Source: Pseudidiomarina mangrovi
GTDB taxonomy: Bacteria; Pseudomonadota; Gammaproteobacteria; Enterobacterales; Alteromonadaceae
NCBI RefSeq assembly: GCF_003999375.1
Contig: NZ_RJLC01000014.1
Coordinates: forward strand, 307,193 to 361,831
Length of the DNA: 54,639 nt
Direction: 5' to 3'
Shown here: positions 8,334-17,563 of the stretch, in pieces
Layout: each line of letters begins with the position of its first letter
Position numbering within the stretch: the stretch's first letter is position 1
Program-made: the position numbers and the translations under genes
The notes under the pieces: generated by a model
What the model was told of the DNA's origin: nothing
The model's input: the letters and a program-made list of their open reading frames with translations, nothing else
Databases searched by the model: none

Positions 8334-10232
8334 ATGATTTGGAATATTTTATTTAAGAGAGCCCTTTCAACAGCAGATGCCCAACGGCCTAACAGAATAT
8401 TACAGTGGTGTTGCAGCACTGTTCTTGCATTGGTCATAAGTGCTTGTAGCCTCCCTGATAGCCGCGTAGATACCACCAGCTTTGATTATCTGGTTGGGCA
8501 GAAGCTCATGCTCGACCTGCGTTATTTCTGCCCTCAGCATGGTGCTGAGCAGGTTTGTCGCCAGCCGTTGTTGGAGCTACCCGAGGCTTTGGCGGAGGTG
8601 TTGCGACGAGGACGCATAGGCGGCGTCATTTTGTTTGCCGATAATATTCAGACCAGCCACCAAACCATGACCTTGATCGACGAGATGCAACAGGTGATGC
8701 GCCAGGCTGGGTTGCCACCGCTATTGATTGCTATTGATCAAGAGGGGGGGCGGGTAGCGCGCTTACCGACCGATATGTTGGTGCGCTTTAGTGGCAATAT
8801 GGCGCTTGGCGCAAGCTATTCCGAGCAGGGCACGGCATTAGCAGCACTAGTCGCGAAGATACAGGCACAGCGTTTGCGGCAGTTGGGTTTTAATGTCAAT
8901 TTCGCGCCAACAGTTGATGTCAATATCAACCCATTGAATCCGGTTATTAATGTGCGCAGTTATGGCGAGTCACCGCAACAGGTCGCCAGCTTGGGGCAAG
9001 CGACAGTTGAAGCCTTGCAGCAGCATGGCGTAGCGAGTGCGCTAAAGCACTTTCCTGGTCATGGTGATACGCTGGTTGATAGTCATATTGGTCTGCCAAG
9101 AGTCGACCATGATCGTGCCACCATTGATGCCGTTGATCTGTTGCCGTTTCAACAAATTATCGCTAGCGCGTCGCCGCCGGCATTATTGATGACCGCGCAT
9201 ATTCAATATCCGCAGCTTGATAGCAGTACCTTTGTGACTGATGACGGTCGCGAGATTATTGTTCCAGCTACGATGTCACGAGCCATTATTACCGATTTGC
9301 TGCGTAACGAGTTGGGTTATCAAGGGGTGGTTATTAGTGATGCGCTGGATATGGCGGGAGTGGCTCAATACTATTCCCCCTTACAAGCAACAGCAACCAC
9401 CTTTGCCGTCGGTGTCGATATTGCCTTGATGCCGTTTAAGCTGCGTAATCATCAGGATATCGAGCAATTCTGGCAATTTCAGCAGCAGTTAATTGCTGCA
9501 GTCCGTAAGCTGTCCAGCACCGAGCTCGAACAATCGGTAGCGCGAATCAGCGCGTTGAAACAACGTTTTGCTAAACTAGCTGAGCCGAGCCAAACGCTGT
9601 CAGCTCGTATTAGCGACTTTGAAGCACGCGATCGAACTCTTGAGTTCGCTGTTCAGAATTTACTAGCAAACGCAGCGACTACATTGATCTACGACCGCGG
9701 TGTGCTCCCCATCACCCAAACGCATTGGCATTTTTTGATGCCTGACACCCTGCGTTGTGAAGCAGCACTGAATGCGCTTGCCGCACTGAAGCCAGAAAAT
9801 ACTGCCGATTGCTTAAGTTTGGCGCATTTGCCCGAGTTGCCGCACACCTCCTACTGGCGTGAGGGGGCATTGATCCTGGTTGGCGATATTACCCCAGCAC
9901 ATAGTTTGGTCGAGTTAGGGGGTATGGATGATATTCATGCGGCGCGGCCGCGCGCTTCGGTTACTGAGCGCCACGCGTGGTTACAACAAGCACTCACCGG
10001 TCGATCCCAAGTGGTCGTTTATGCAACGTTACGCAGCCCTTATGGCGCCGCCGACTTTGCTGGATATGCACAGGTGGCGACAGCGAGTTTCGATTATTCG
10101 GCGGAAAAAGATCACCAGGGTAAGGTGATTAGCGCACCGCTAGAGGAGCTGGTGCGGGCCTTGCTGACTAATCAATGGCCAGGAGTTTTGCCGGTCAGCG
10201 TGAGCTTACCGGCTGAGTTGCTCGAGCAGTAA
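8334..10232 (+). CDS. nagZ: beta-N-acetylglucosaminidase NagZ, lipoprotein two-domain type
   Basis: A glycoside hydrolase family 3 protein with the NagZ signature KHFPGHGDTLVDSH, which carries the catalytic-dyad His. The nucleophile Asp is in VISDALDM. The start is uncertain: a GTG at 8274 opens the frame, but the ATG at 8334 has an upstream GAG and follows the likely transcription start. The N-terminus ends in lipobox ISAC, so the enzyme is lipid-anchored and periplasmic. The protein is about 632 aa, nearly twice the cytoplasmic E. coli NagZ. A C-terminal domain makes it like the secreted Bacillus NagZ (YbbD). It removes GlcNAc from muropeptides or from GlcNAc-MurNAc. Its 3' end overlaps the convergent dehydrogenase by 27 bases. 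The partner glycosidase NamZ is in the same locus. Confidence 0.9.
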   Translation: MIWNILFKRALSTADAQRPNRILQWCCSTVLALVISACSLPDSRVDTTSFDYLVGQKLMLDLRYFCPQHGAEQVCRQPLLELPEALAEVLRRGRIGGVILFADNIQTSHQTMTLIDEMQQVMRQAGLPPLLIAIDQEGGRVARLPTDMLVRFSGNMALGASYSEQGTALAALVAKIQAQRLRQLGFNVNFAPTVDVNINPLNPVINVRSYGESPQQVASLGQATVEALQQHGVASALKHFPGHGDTLVDSHIGLPRVDHDRATIDAVDLLPFQQIIASASPPALLMTAHIQYPQLDSSTFVTDDGREIIVPATMSRAIITDLLRNELGYQGVVISDALDMAGVAQYYSPLQATATTFAVGVDIALMPFKLRNHQDIEQFWQFQQQLIAAVRKLSSTELEQSVARISALKQRFAKLAEPSQTLSARISDFEARDRTLEFAVQNLLANAATTLIYDRGVLPITQTHWHFLMPDTLRCEAALNALAALKPENTADCLSLAHLPELPHTSYWREGALILVGDITPAHSLVELGGMDDIHAARPRASVTERHAWLQQALTGRSQVVVYATLRSPYGAADFAGYAQVATASFDYSAEKDHQGKVISAPLEELVRALLTNQWPGVLPVSVSLPAELLEQ

Positions 10233-12941
10233 GGCGATGTGCTGATAATGTATGCCACTGTGATGACTAAGGCCGATTTCACAACTGCGATTATTGCTGA
10301 CCGCATAACGACAATCAGCCGGCACTTGTGCGGCTAACGGCGCGAGCGCCGCAGCATTAAGCTGTGGCTCGGAAAAGCCTTTATCACCGGCAAAACCGCA
10401 ACAATAAATACCCGTTGGCTCAACCACCTGGTCACTGCATTGATGCGCCAGGGCACGCAGAGCTTGCCCTTGATCAAGATGGCGACTGCTGCAGGTGATA
10501 TGCAGCAATAACGGCTCATCAAGCGCTTTTAGCGGTAATTTATGGACCACTCGTGCTTGTAAAAAAGCACTCAGCTCTAACACCTGCAGACCGGCTAAAT
10601 CGTTCAGCTGGAGTGCACAGGCACTGGCATCAACCACCACTGGCCAGCGGCCTTGCTCGGTCAGCTGCCATAATTGCTGGTAACTTGCTTGGCGTCGTTC
10701 GGCGGCAATCTCAGGGTGACCTTTGCTAAGCCAAGGCTGGCCGCAGCAGTGGTCGGCTTGCTCGGGTAGCCAACGTACACCAATACCAGCGCGCTGACAT
10801 AAGCGCTGCACTGCTTCGGGTAACGTTAATTCGATGGCACTAGCGAACAGTCGATTAGCGCAACCTGACCAATAGACGACCTGTTCAGGCAAGCTATCAT
10901 TAACGGCAGTCGGTAGCTTTGCAGCTGGCCTTGGTAAAGGCGGCATACGCTTTGATTTATACAGTCGCTGTAACGGTTGTAGGCCAGCTAAAGCGAAGCG
11001 TGCTATGGCTAGGCTAGTGGCTAAATGTGCGGCGCTCCAACGTGCTAGGGGCGGCGCCGGTGGTTGTTCAGCACGAAGTTGCTGAATCCATTGGCCGGTA
11101 TTTATCCCAACCGGACAACTGGTTTGGCACAATCCGGTTGCCGCGCAGGAATCTATGCCGAGCTGCTGGAATGCTTGTGTGACTTGCTGCTGTTGCCCGG
11201 GTTCGAGCTGTTGTTGACGGCGGCGCAAGGCGATACGTTGCCGCGGTGATAAGGTGTAATGCAGCGATGGGCAGTGCGGTTCGCAAAAACCGCATTCAAT
11301 ACAGCTATCGACCATTGGGTCGATACTAGGTAATTGTTTTAAATCGCGAATATGTGCATCGACGGCATCATTAAGAATCACCCCGGGGTTAAGAATCTGT
11401 TGCGGGTCAATAAGTTGTTTCAACCGCTGCATAACTTGCAGGCCCTCACCGCCCCATTGGGCGTAAAGGTATGGTGCCATATTGCGACCGGTACCGTGCT
11501 CTGCCTTCAAGGTTCCTTGATAACGTTCGAGCACCAGTTGCTGCAGGGCATCCATAAATTGCCGATAACGCTCTATATCCGCTGCTTCATTGAAGCTTTG
11601 GGTAAACACAAAATGCAGGTTACCGTCCAGCGCATGACCAAAAATGATGGCTTCGTGATAGCCATGCTGATTGAGTAACTGTTGTAAATCCAGTAATGCG
11701 CGGTCGAGCACGGTTATATCGAATGCGACATCTTCGATAATTACTGTGGTACCACTCGCTCGCACCGCCCCAACGGCGGGAAATAAACCTTTTCGGATCC
11801 GCCATAGGTCGCTACAAATACTGCTATCGCTGGTAAATGGGGCAATCATGGTAAGGCTTGGGCAGCTCCCTAACAGCTGCTGTTCAATGCTAGCAATGGC
11901 CTGCTTGAGCGCCGCCTGATCAGCCCGACCAATTTCGATCAATAAGGCCGCCATACCAGTTTCGATAGGTTGTTGATAATAAGGCTCTAGCATCTTTGTA
12001 ACTGCGCGCAAGGCCCGGTCATCGAATAATTCAACCGCTGAGACCTGCAATGATTTCAGTAAAGGAATAACTTGGCATGCGGCAGTAATACTGGGAAATA
12101 GTAATAAACCGGTGGCGCTGGCTTGATCAATGGCTACCGTTTGGTAAGTAATGTTATCAATAAAACCAAGAGTACCTTCCGAACCAATGAATAAATGACT
12201 GAGTATGGCGACTGGATCGGAATAATCGAGCAGCGCATTCAGCCCATAACCCATGGTATTTTTGAAGCGGTATTGCTGGCGTATTTTGGCGCTAAAGACC
12301 GCGTCGGCTTGAACCGCTTCGGCCAGTTGTTGCAGTTCATGTAACAGCTGCCGGTGGCTGCTGCGGAAGGCTTCAACACTGGCGGCATCAGCATTATCGA
12401 CATGGGTGCCATCGGCGAGAATAAAACTTAGTGCAGCCATGGTATGGTAGCTATTATGTTGCACACCACAGCACATTCCCGAGGCGTTGTTGGCCGCAAT
12501 GCCGCCAATCTGGCAACTATTTATCGAGGCCGGATCAGGGCCAATCTTGTAGCCGAAAGGCGCGAGTTGGCGGTTCACCTCAGCACCAATAACCCCAGGC
12601 TGAACTTGCACCTTGCGGCCTTGCTCGAGAACGTTAAGCTGTTGCCAATCACGGGTTAGCATCACTAATACTGAGTCGGTAATGGCTTGACCCGATAGAC
12701 TGGTGCCAGCGGCGCGAAAGGTCACACTAATAGCATAATGATTAGCTAGCTTTAGCAGCTGCTGCATTTCCTCGCGTGAGGCAACGTAAACCACTAATTT
12801 CGGTAATTTATGATAAAAACTAGCGTCGCCACTAACGGCAAGACGACGGCTGAGGTCGCTGACTAATCGCTCAGCGGGGAGATGTTTTCGCAGTTGTTGG
12901 CAAAATAAATCCCAATGACTGGAGGTGGTTTGGTTGCGCAC
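10206..12941 (-). CDS. FAD/Fe-S D-lactate dehydrogenase (Dld-II/YdiJ type)
   Basis: A 911-residue flavoprotein. The N-terminal FAD_binding_4 domain carries the motif RAAGTSLSGQA and an FAD-oxidase C-terminal half follows. Two [4Fe-4S] ferredoxin motifs are present, CIECGFCEPHCP and CAATGLCQTSCP. Two cysteine-rich CCG domains follow (WSGC...HCCGQPW and CSSRHL...CCGFAG). This architecture is that of Shewanella Dld-II and of YdiJ, which oxidise D-lactate or D-2-hydroxyglutarate and pass electrons to the respiratory chain. No signal peptide is seen, so it is a peripheral cytoplasmic-side enzyme. MurQ, encoded 2 kb away, produces D-lactate, which makes D-lactate the most likely substrate here. It is divergent from the MurR-like regulator and overlaps the 3' end of nagZ. 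Confidence 0.87.
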   Translation of the reverse strand: MRNQTTSSHWDLFCQQLRKHLPAERLVSDLSRRLAVSGDASFYHKLPKLVVYVASREEMQQLLKLANHYAISVTFRAAGTSLSGQAITDSVLVMLTRDWQQLNVLEQGRKVQVQPGVIGAEVNRQLAPFGYKIGPDPASINSCQIGGIAANNASGMCCGVQHNSYHTMAALSFILADGTHVDNADAASVEAFRSSHRQLLHELQQLAEAVQADAVFSAKIRQQYRFKNTMGYGLNALLDYSDPVAILSHLFIGSEGTLGFIDNITYQTVAIDQASATGLLLFPSITAACQVIPLLKSLQVSAVELFDDRALRAVTKMLEPYYQQPIETGMAALLIEIGRADQAALKQAIASIEQQLLGSCPSLTMIAPFTSDSSICSDLWRIRKGLFPAVGAVRASGTTVIIEDVAFDITVLDRALLDLQQLLNQHGYHEAIIFGHALDGNLHFVFTQSFNEAADIERYRQFMDALQQLVLERYQGTLKAEHGTGRNMAPYLYAQWGGEGLQVMQRLKQLIDPQQILNPGVILNDAVDAHIRDLKQLPSIDPMVDSCIECGFCEPHCPSLHYTLSPRQRIALRRRQQQLEPGQQQQVTQAFQQLGIDSCAATGLCQTSCPVGINTGQWIQQLRAEQPPAPPLARWSAAHLATSLAIARFALAGLQPLQRLYKSKRMPPLPRPAAKLPTAVNDSLPEQVVYWSGCANRLFASAIELTLPEAVQRLCQRAGIGVRWLPEQADHCCGQPWLSKGHPEIAAERRQASYQQLWQLTEQGRWPVVVDASACALQLNDLAGLQVLELSAFLQARVVHKLPLKALDEPLLLHITCSSRHLDQGQALRALAHQCSDQVVEPTGIYCCGFAGDKGFSEPQLNAAALAPLAAQVPADCRYAVSNNRSCEIGLSHHSGIHYQHIALLLEQLSR

Positions 12942-13019
12942 AGCAATGGCTCAGTTAAGTTCATGGCAAATTTATAGTAATAGTTTATAGTCAAAAAAAC
13001 CGTTTGAGGATAGAGCATC
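12942..13019. promoter_or_regulatory. short divergent promoter region, dehydrogenase / murR-like
   Basis: A 78-bp AT-rich spacer holds the direct repeat TTTATAGT at 12971-12978 and 12984-12991. The 13-bp spacing is unlike the helical period, but the repeats could still be an operator for the adjacent RpiR-family protein. A ribosome site (TTGAGGATA) precedes the ATG at 13020. This is suggestive only. Confidence 0.35.
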
Positions 13020-13868
13020 ATGTCAGCATTGACTAAAATAAAGGCGTTACAGTCAACCTTGACCAGTAATGAGGCCAAGTTAGCCGCCTTTACCTTAGCG
13101 TCGCCGCGGGCGTTGCGCGAGCTTTCATCATCGCAACTGGCCAAGCAGGTGGGGGTAAGCCAATCAAGCGTGGTCAAGTTTGCACAAAAATTAGGCTATA
13201 AAGGGTATCCAGCATTCAAATTGGCGCTGCTTGATGCAATCAATAAAAGCCATTATGCAGCGGAACGTTTGCACGGTGAAATTACTATCGATGATGCATT
13301 ACCTGCTATGGCTGATAAATTGCTGGCAGGGAAAATAAAAGTTCTACAAGAAACGCGTTCGTTAAATGAGCACATTCAAGTTGAACAAGCTGTGCAGGCA
13401 TTATTGCAGGCTAAACGCATTCTTATCACCGGCGTCGGCGGGTCATCCATCGTCTGCGCCGATTTTTGTTACAAACTGCGCAAACTTGGCTTACACGCAC
13501 AGCACGACTCTGATAGTCATGTTCAGTTAGCCGTTGCAGCAACCTTAAGCGAGCATGATTTAGTATTTGCCATTAGCGAGTCAGGTGCGACTAAAGAAGT
13601 ACTCAGAGTGGTCAAAGAATCTCGTCGTCATGGCAGTCGGGTGATCGCCTTAACCCACTATGGTAAAACGCCGATCAGCCAGTACGCCGATATGGTGCTA
13701 TTTTCAATCGCTGAGGCCGATTCCATGCGATTGTCATCAATTCATGCGAGAACAGCGCAGAATTGGGTCATTGATTTGTTATTTATCGCACTGATTCAAG
13801 CCTCTGAGCAAGGCCGTTCAATTTTAGCGCTAACCAATAAGGCGTTCGCGCGCATGCGTCAAAATTAA
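13020..13868 (+). CDS. murR: RpiR-family regulator, MurR-like
   Basis: A 282-residue protein with an N-terminal RpiR helix-turn-helix at about 1-75 (ELSSSQLAKQVGVSQSSVVKFAQKLGYKGYPAFK). A C-terminal SIS phosphosugar-binding domain spans about 120-250, with ITGVGGSSIVCADF and SESGATKEV. E. coli MurR has this layout and is released from DNA by MurNAc-6-phosphate. Because this gene lies between NamZ/MurQ genes and the D-lactate dehydrogenase, the same ligand is likely, and the whole locus may be its regulon. It is the only transcription regulator in the first 23 kb. Its gene converges with namZ, with 13 bases between the stop codons. GlcN-6P or GlcNAc-6P as ligand is the main alternative. Confidence 0.85.
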   Translation: MSALTKIKALQSTLTSNEAKLAAFTLASPRALRELSSSQLAKQVGVSQSSVVKFAQKLGYKGYPAFKLALLDAINKSHYAAERLHGEITIDDALPAMADKLLAGKIKVLQETRSLNEHIQVEQAVQALLQAKRILITGVGGSSIVCADFCYKLRKLGLHAQHDSDSHVQLAVAATLSEHDLVFAISESGATKEVLRVVKESRRHGSRVIALTHYGKTPISQYADMVLFSIAEADSMRLSSIHARTAQNWVIDLLFIALIQASEQGRSILALTNKAFARMRQN

Positions 13869-13881
13869 CCTGCCGCACTCG

Positions 13882-15045
13882 TTATTCCGGATAGAGCAGA
13901 TACTTGCTACGGAGCTGCTTGAAGGCATCAAGCTGCGGTTGCCACTGTGCCCGAATTTGTTCAGCAGATAGTCCCGCCTCAATCGCCAATCGGAGTTTGT
14001 CGGTACCACTCAATTTATCCATAAAGTCAGGGCTGGTAAAAAACCTCAGTTGTGCGGCTTGAAAGGCTGTATACGCTTGAATCAGTAGCGTTAAGTCAAA
14101 ACCAGAAATGCTACTGTTGCGCAGATCAATGCCATGCAATAGCTGATCGCGTAGCTTAGGTGTTGGTGCACTGTGCGCTAAGCTGCGCGGGGTAAAACGA
14201 AAATCACCGAGGTGAACTTGGTCATGCCCGAGCACTTGGAACGGGAACTCGGTACCACGGCCGATGCTCATAGCAGTCGCTTCAAACAAGCACAATGACG
14301 GGTAAAGCTGAATCGCTTGGGCATTGGGCAGGTTGGGGCTGGGCGGCACTGGCAGAGTATAGCCTTGCTGGCGCTGATAGTCTGCCACCGCAATCACTTG
14401 TACTTGGGCTTGTGCGGCTGCGTTAATCCAACCTTCACCGACGATCATTAAGGCTAATTCGCCGAGAGTCATACCATGGAGGAGTGGAATTTCGTGCATG
14501 CCAACAAAGGAACGAAATGCTGGCTCTAACATCGGGCCATCAACAAAGGCGCCATTTGGATTCGGCCGATCGAACACCAACACCGGCACCTGCTGCTCGG
14601 CGGCGGCTTCAAGCACATAGTGCAGAGTGCTCAGATAGGTGTAAAAACGTGTGCCAACATCTTGTAAGTCAAAAATCACATAATCAATGTCAGCGAGCAT
14701 GGCTGGCGTTGGCTTTTTATGGGCACCATAAAGCGACATAATTGGGATGCCGGTACGGCTATCAACGCTGTCATCAATGCGTTCACCGGCACCGACATTG
14801 CCGCGAAAACCATGTTCTGGGGCCAGCACACGCTGGATCTGATGACCTTCGCCAAGCAGATGATCAACCAAGTGTTGGTCACCCACTCGCGAGCTTTGAT
14901 TAACCACCAGAGCCAGTCTTTTGCCGGTCAGCAATGGCTGGTAGAGGGCAGTTCGTTCAGCGCCAACAGTCGCAGCGCCGCAGGGCGCCGCCAGCAGCAT
15001 CACCAGTAAACCATAGAGCACCATGCTGCCGAGCTTGTTAATCAT
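13882..15045 (-). CDS. namZ: exo-beta-N-acetylmuramidase NamZ (GH171, formerly DUF1343)
   Basis: A 387-residue member of the DUF1343/YbbC family, recognisable by LVVNQSSR, the APEHGFRG motif with its conserved Glu, [13 protein letters not shown] and FDRPNPNG. In Bacillus and Bacteroidota this family (GH171) removes non-reducing terminal MurNAc from peptide-free glycan chains. The N-terminus is a type I signal ([10 protein letters not shown]). The Cys has Pro at -1, so it is a poor lipobox. The enzyme therefore acts in the periplasm with the lipoprotein NagZ. Its ATG overlaps the murQ stop codon by 8 bases, so the genes are translationally coupled, and it is the last gene of the minus-strand operon. 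Confidence 0.9.
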   Translation of the reverse strand: MINKLGSMVLYGLLVMLLAAPCGAATVGAERTALYQPLLTGKRLALVVNQSSRVGDQHLVDHLLGEGHQIQRVLAPEHGFRGNVGAGERIDDSVDSRTGIPIMSLYGAHKKPTPAMLADIDYVIFDLQDVGTRFYTYLSTLHYVLEAAAEQQVPVLVFDRPNPNGAFVDGPMLEPAFRSFVGMHEIPLLHGMTLGELALMIVGEGWINAAAQAQVQVIAVADYQRQQGYTLPVPPSPNLPNAQAIQLYPSLCLFEATAMSIGRGTEFPFQVLGHDQVHLGDFRFTPRSLAHSAPTPKLRDQLLHGIDLRNSSISGFDLTLLIQAYTAFQAAQLRFFTSPDFMDKLSGTDKLRLAIEAGLSAEQIRAQWQPQLDAFKQLRSKYLLYPE

Positions 15046-15991
15046 GCGACGGCCCCGCTTGGGCTGCTACGGCGTGTCGTAGGAAGCCATCATGCTGCTG
15101 CAACAACTGCCGCGCTTGCTCGACCTCCGTGCCTGTTAATATCATCAGGATAGCCAACTTGGCATGATATCCAGCACGCTGTAATTGCTGTTCTGCCAGA
15201 GCTGTTGAGCACCCGGTGGCTTGAGTGACGATACGAATTGCGCGGGCATATAATTTTTCATTACTGGCATGCACATCGACCATTAAATTTTGATAGCTTT
15301 TGCCAAGTCGGATCATCACTGCGGTACTTAGCATATTGAGTACCATTTTCTGCGCGGTGCCCGATTTCATCCGCGTAGAGCCGGTCAAAACTTCCGGTCC
15401 CACGATTGGGCAGATGCCATATTGGGCTAATTGCAGCACTTCAGTGTTCGGATTGCAGGTAATAGCAATGGTCGCGCAACCCATAGCATTGGCATAGTGT
15501 AAACCCGCGGTCACATAGGGCGTGCGGCCACTGGCAGAAAGCCCAACCAGCACATCGCTGGCGCTTAATTGCCGTTGTTGTAAGTCAACAACCGCCGCAT
15601 CACGGTCATCTTCTGCGCCCTCAACGGCATGTTGGATTGCCCTTTCACCGCCGGCGATAATACCCTGCACCATCGACTCATTGACGCTAAAGGTCGGCTT
15701 GCATTCAACCGCATCAAGAATGCCGAGACGACCACTGGTGCCAGCACCCATGTAGATTAAGCGCCCGCCAGTTTTAAGGCGATCGACTGTAGCGTCTACG
15801 GCCGCTGCGATGGTTTCCAGCTGTTGTTCAATGGCGCCAGAAATAAGGGCATCCTCGCGGTTAATGCGCTGCAGAATGTCAAAACTAGAAAGCGTATCGA
15901 TATCCATAGTTGACGGATTTCGACCCTCCGAGATAAAGCTATCAAGTTGTTGCAGTAACGCCTCTGAGTGCGTTTGAGCTGAGTGTTTCAT
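15038..15991 (-). CDS. murQ: N-acetylmuramic acid 6-phosphate etherase MurQ
   Basis: A 317-residue SIS-domain etherase with the MurQ patterns [19 protein letters not shown] and [19 protein letters not shown]. The two acidic residues equivalent to E. coli Glu83 and Glu114 are present in DAVECKPTF and [10 protein letters not shown]. The reaction converts MurNAc-6-phosphate plus water to GlcNAc-6-phosphate plus D-lactate in the cytoplasm. Its start codon overlaps the symporter stop (ATGA type) and its stop overlaps the namZ start. It is about 20 residues longer than E. coli MurQ, mainly at the C-terminal helical tail. Identification is secure. Confidence 0.95.
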   Translation of the reverse strand: MKHSAQTHSEALLQQLDSFISEGRNPSTMDIDTLSSFDILQRINREDALISGAIEQQLETIAAAVDATVDRLKTGGRLIYMGAGTSGRLGILDAVECKPTFSVNESMVQGIIAGGERAIQHAVEGAEDDRDAAVVDLQQRQLSASDVLVGLSASGRTPYVTAGLHYANAMGCATIAITCNPNTEVLQLAQYGICPIVGPEVLTGSTRMKSGTAQKMVLNMLSTAVMIRLGKSYQNLMVDVHASNEKLYARAIRIVTQATGCSTALAEQQLQRAGYHAKLAILMILTGTEVEQARQLLQQHDGFLRHAVAAQAGPSHD

Positions 15992-17559
15992 GCCGAGGTT
16001 TCAGGGTTAGGGTCGGCTTTTCCAAGCCAACAAATAAAAGTTGAGACACTGGTACCAATGACAAGTTGCCAGGTAAAGCCAATATCAGTTACCCATGCAG
16101 CGGGCCATAGTAAATCCATCATATAAGGTTGCAGGCTCAATGGTATTAAAAAGCCAATAATGAGTGCAGCGGTGATAGAGCGACGGTTGCCGCGTTGGCT
16201 AAATAAAGTGACAAAATAAACACCAAGCAAACCACTGTAGGAGAACACCATCACCCCCAGTGCAAAAGCCAGTAATGGCGTATCACTGTACTGCTGCCAA
16301 TAATAGCACAGCATCGCCATAGCGCCGAGCGCCAGGGCTACCAGCGCCATAGCCCACTGCCCGGCGCGCACAAAGTGCAGCGCTGGCGTTTGTGCCTTAC
16401 GTGCCAATCGCCAAGGTTGATAGAGGTCTTGAATCAACACGCTGGCCATTGAGTTGAGCCCCGAGTTTAGCGTTGATAACGCGGCCGCGATAATGCCGAT
16501 GGTCACTAGGCCGCGCACACCAGCGGGTATTTCAGTTAGCACGTAATACATAAAAATAGTCACCGGTTCGCCATCAAATACTGGCACTGGCGCGCCATTG
16601 GCAGCACTGGCCATGACGTCGGGTCGTTGATAAAACACATAAAGTAACAAACCGATACAAATGAATAGCAGCATCACCGGTATCACCATCACAACTGACA
16701 ACAGCATAGCCCGCCCGCCTTGCTCTGGCGTTTTGCAAGTCAGTGCGCGCTGGGTGACGTCTTGATCGAGACCAAAGGCAGCAATGTGCAGTAACACAAA
16801 ACCAGTCAGAATAGAGGGTAAGGAAAACACTCCGGCGCTAGTGAAATCCCAGTCAGTGTTCCACAGCCGGAGCTTGGATGGCGTTTGCTCAGTAGATTGC
16901 TGCAATATCGCTACCAACTCGCTGAAGTTCAGCGGAATCGCCTGCACTAGGATAATCAGTACCGCCACAGCAGCGCTGACATATACCATGGCTTGTATGA
17001 AATCTGAGTAAATAATACTGCGAATACCACCTACCACGGTATACAGCAAGCCCACCACTGCGATCAGTGCAATAGCAATAGCGACACTCGTGGGCGCTAT
17101 GTTACCGAACACAATCATAGCGACAGCAATAGCTGCCATGTAAAGCCGCGCACCACTGGCAAAAACTCGGCCAAACAAATACAAAATTCCGGCTTGTTGT
17201 TTAGCCACCGGACCAAAGCGTTGCTGGAGTAATTCATATACGGTGAATACGCGTTGCTCGTAGAAGCGCGGCAATAACCATTTAGCAACGAAAAAAACGG
17301 CTATAAAGGCAGCGAGGTTACTGGCTAAATAAGTCAAATCCCCACGATAACCTTGGTCTGGACCACCAAGAAAGGTTGCTGCTGATTGCGAAGTAGCCAA
17401 AACCGATATGGCGACTGCCCAAGTCGGCATACTATTTCCAGCCAGAAAGTAATCTTGACTGGTGGCATTGCGTCGATTGAGCAGCCAGCCACTGCCAAGC
17501 AGTAGCGCGAGGTAGCCAATAAACACCCATAAATCGGGCCAACTATAGTGATTAAGCAT
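15988..17559 (-). CDS. sodium:solute symporter (SSS family), candidate MurNAc carrier
   Basis: A membrane protein of about 523 aa with roughly 13-14 hydrophobic helices and SSS-family patterns, for example [21 protein letters not shown] near the N-terminus and [15 protein letters not shown]. The frame can open at a TTG at 17580, but the ATG at 17559 looks better. It lies 4 bases after the upstream stop and has AAGG about 14 bases before it. Family members co-transport sugars, sialic acid, nucleosides or acids with sodium. It sits between the beta-lactamase-like gene and murQ in a tightly coupled operon, and no PTS MurP is present. It is therefore a good candidate to bring unphosphorylated MurNAc, or a small muropeptide, into the cytoplasm. 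Substrate is inference. Confidence 0.83.
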   Translation of the reverse strand: MLNHYSWPDLWVFIGYLALLLGSGWLLNRRNATSQDYFLAGNSMPTWAVAISVLATSQSAATFLGGPDQGYRGDLTYLASNLAAFIAVFFVAKWLLPRFYEQRVFTVYELLQQRFGPVAKQQAGILYLFGRVFASGARLYMAAIAVAMIVFGNIAPTSVAIAIALIAVVGLLYTVVGGIRSIIYSDFIQAMVYVSAAVAVLIILVQAIPLNFSELVAILQQSTEQTPSKLRLWNTDWDFTSAGVFSLPSILTGFVLLHIAAFGLDQDVTQRALTCKTPEQGGRAMLLSVVMVIPVMLLFICIGLLLYVFYQRPDVMASAANGAPVPVFDGEPVTIFMYYVLTEIPAGVRGLVTIGIIAAALSTLNSGLNSMASVLIQDLYQPWRLARKAQTPALHFVRAGQWAMALVALALGAMAMLCYYWQQYSDTPLLAFALGVMVFSYSGLLGVYFVTLFSQRGNRRSITAALIIGFLIPLSLQPYMMDLLWPAAWVTDIGFTWQLVIGTSVSTFICWLGKADPNPETSA

Positions 17560-17563
17560 TGGG

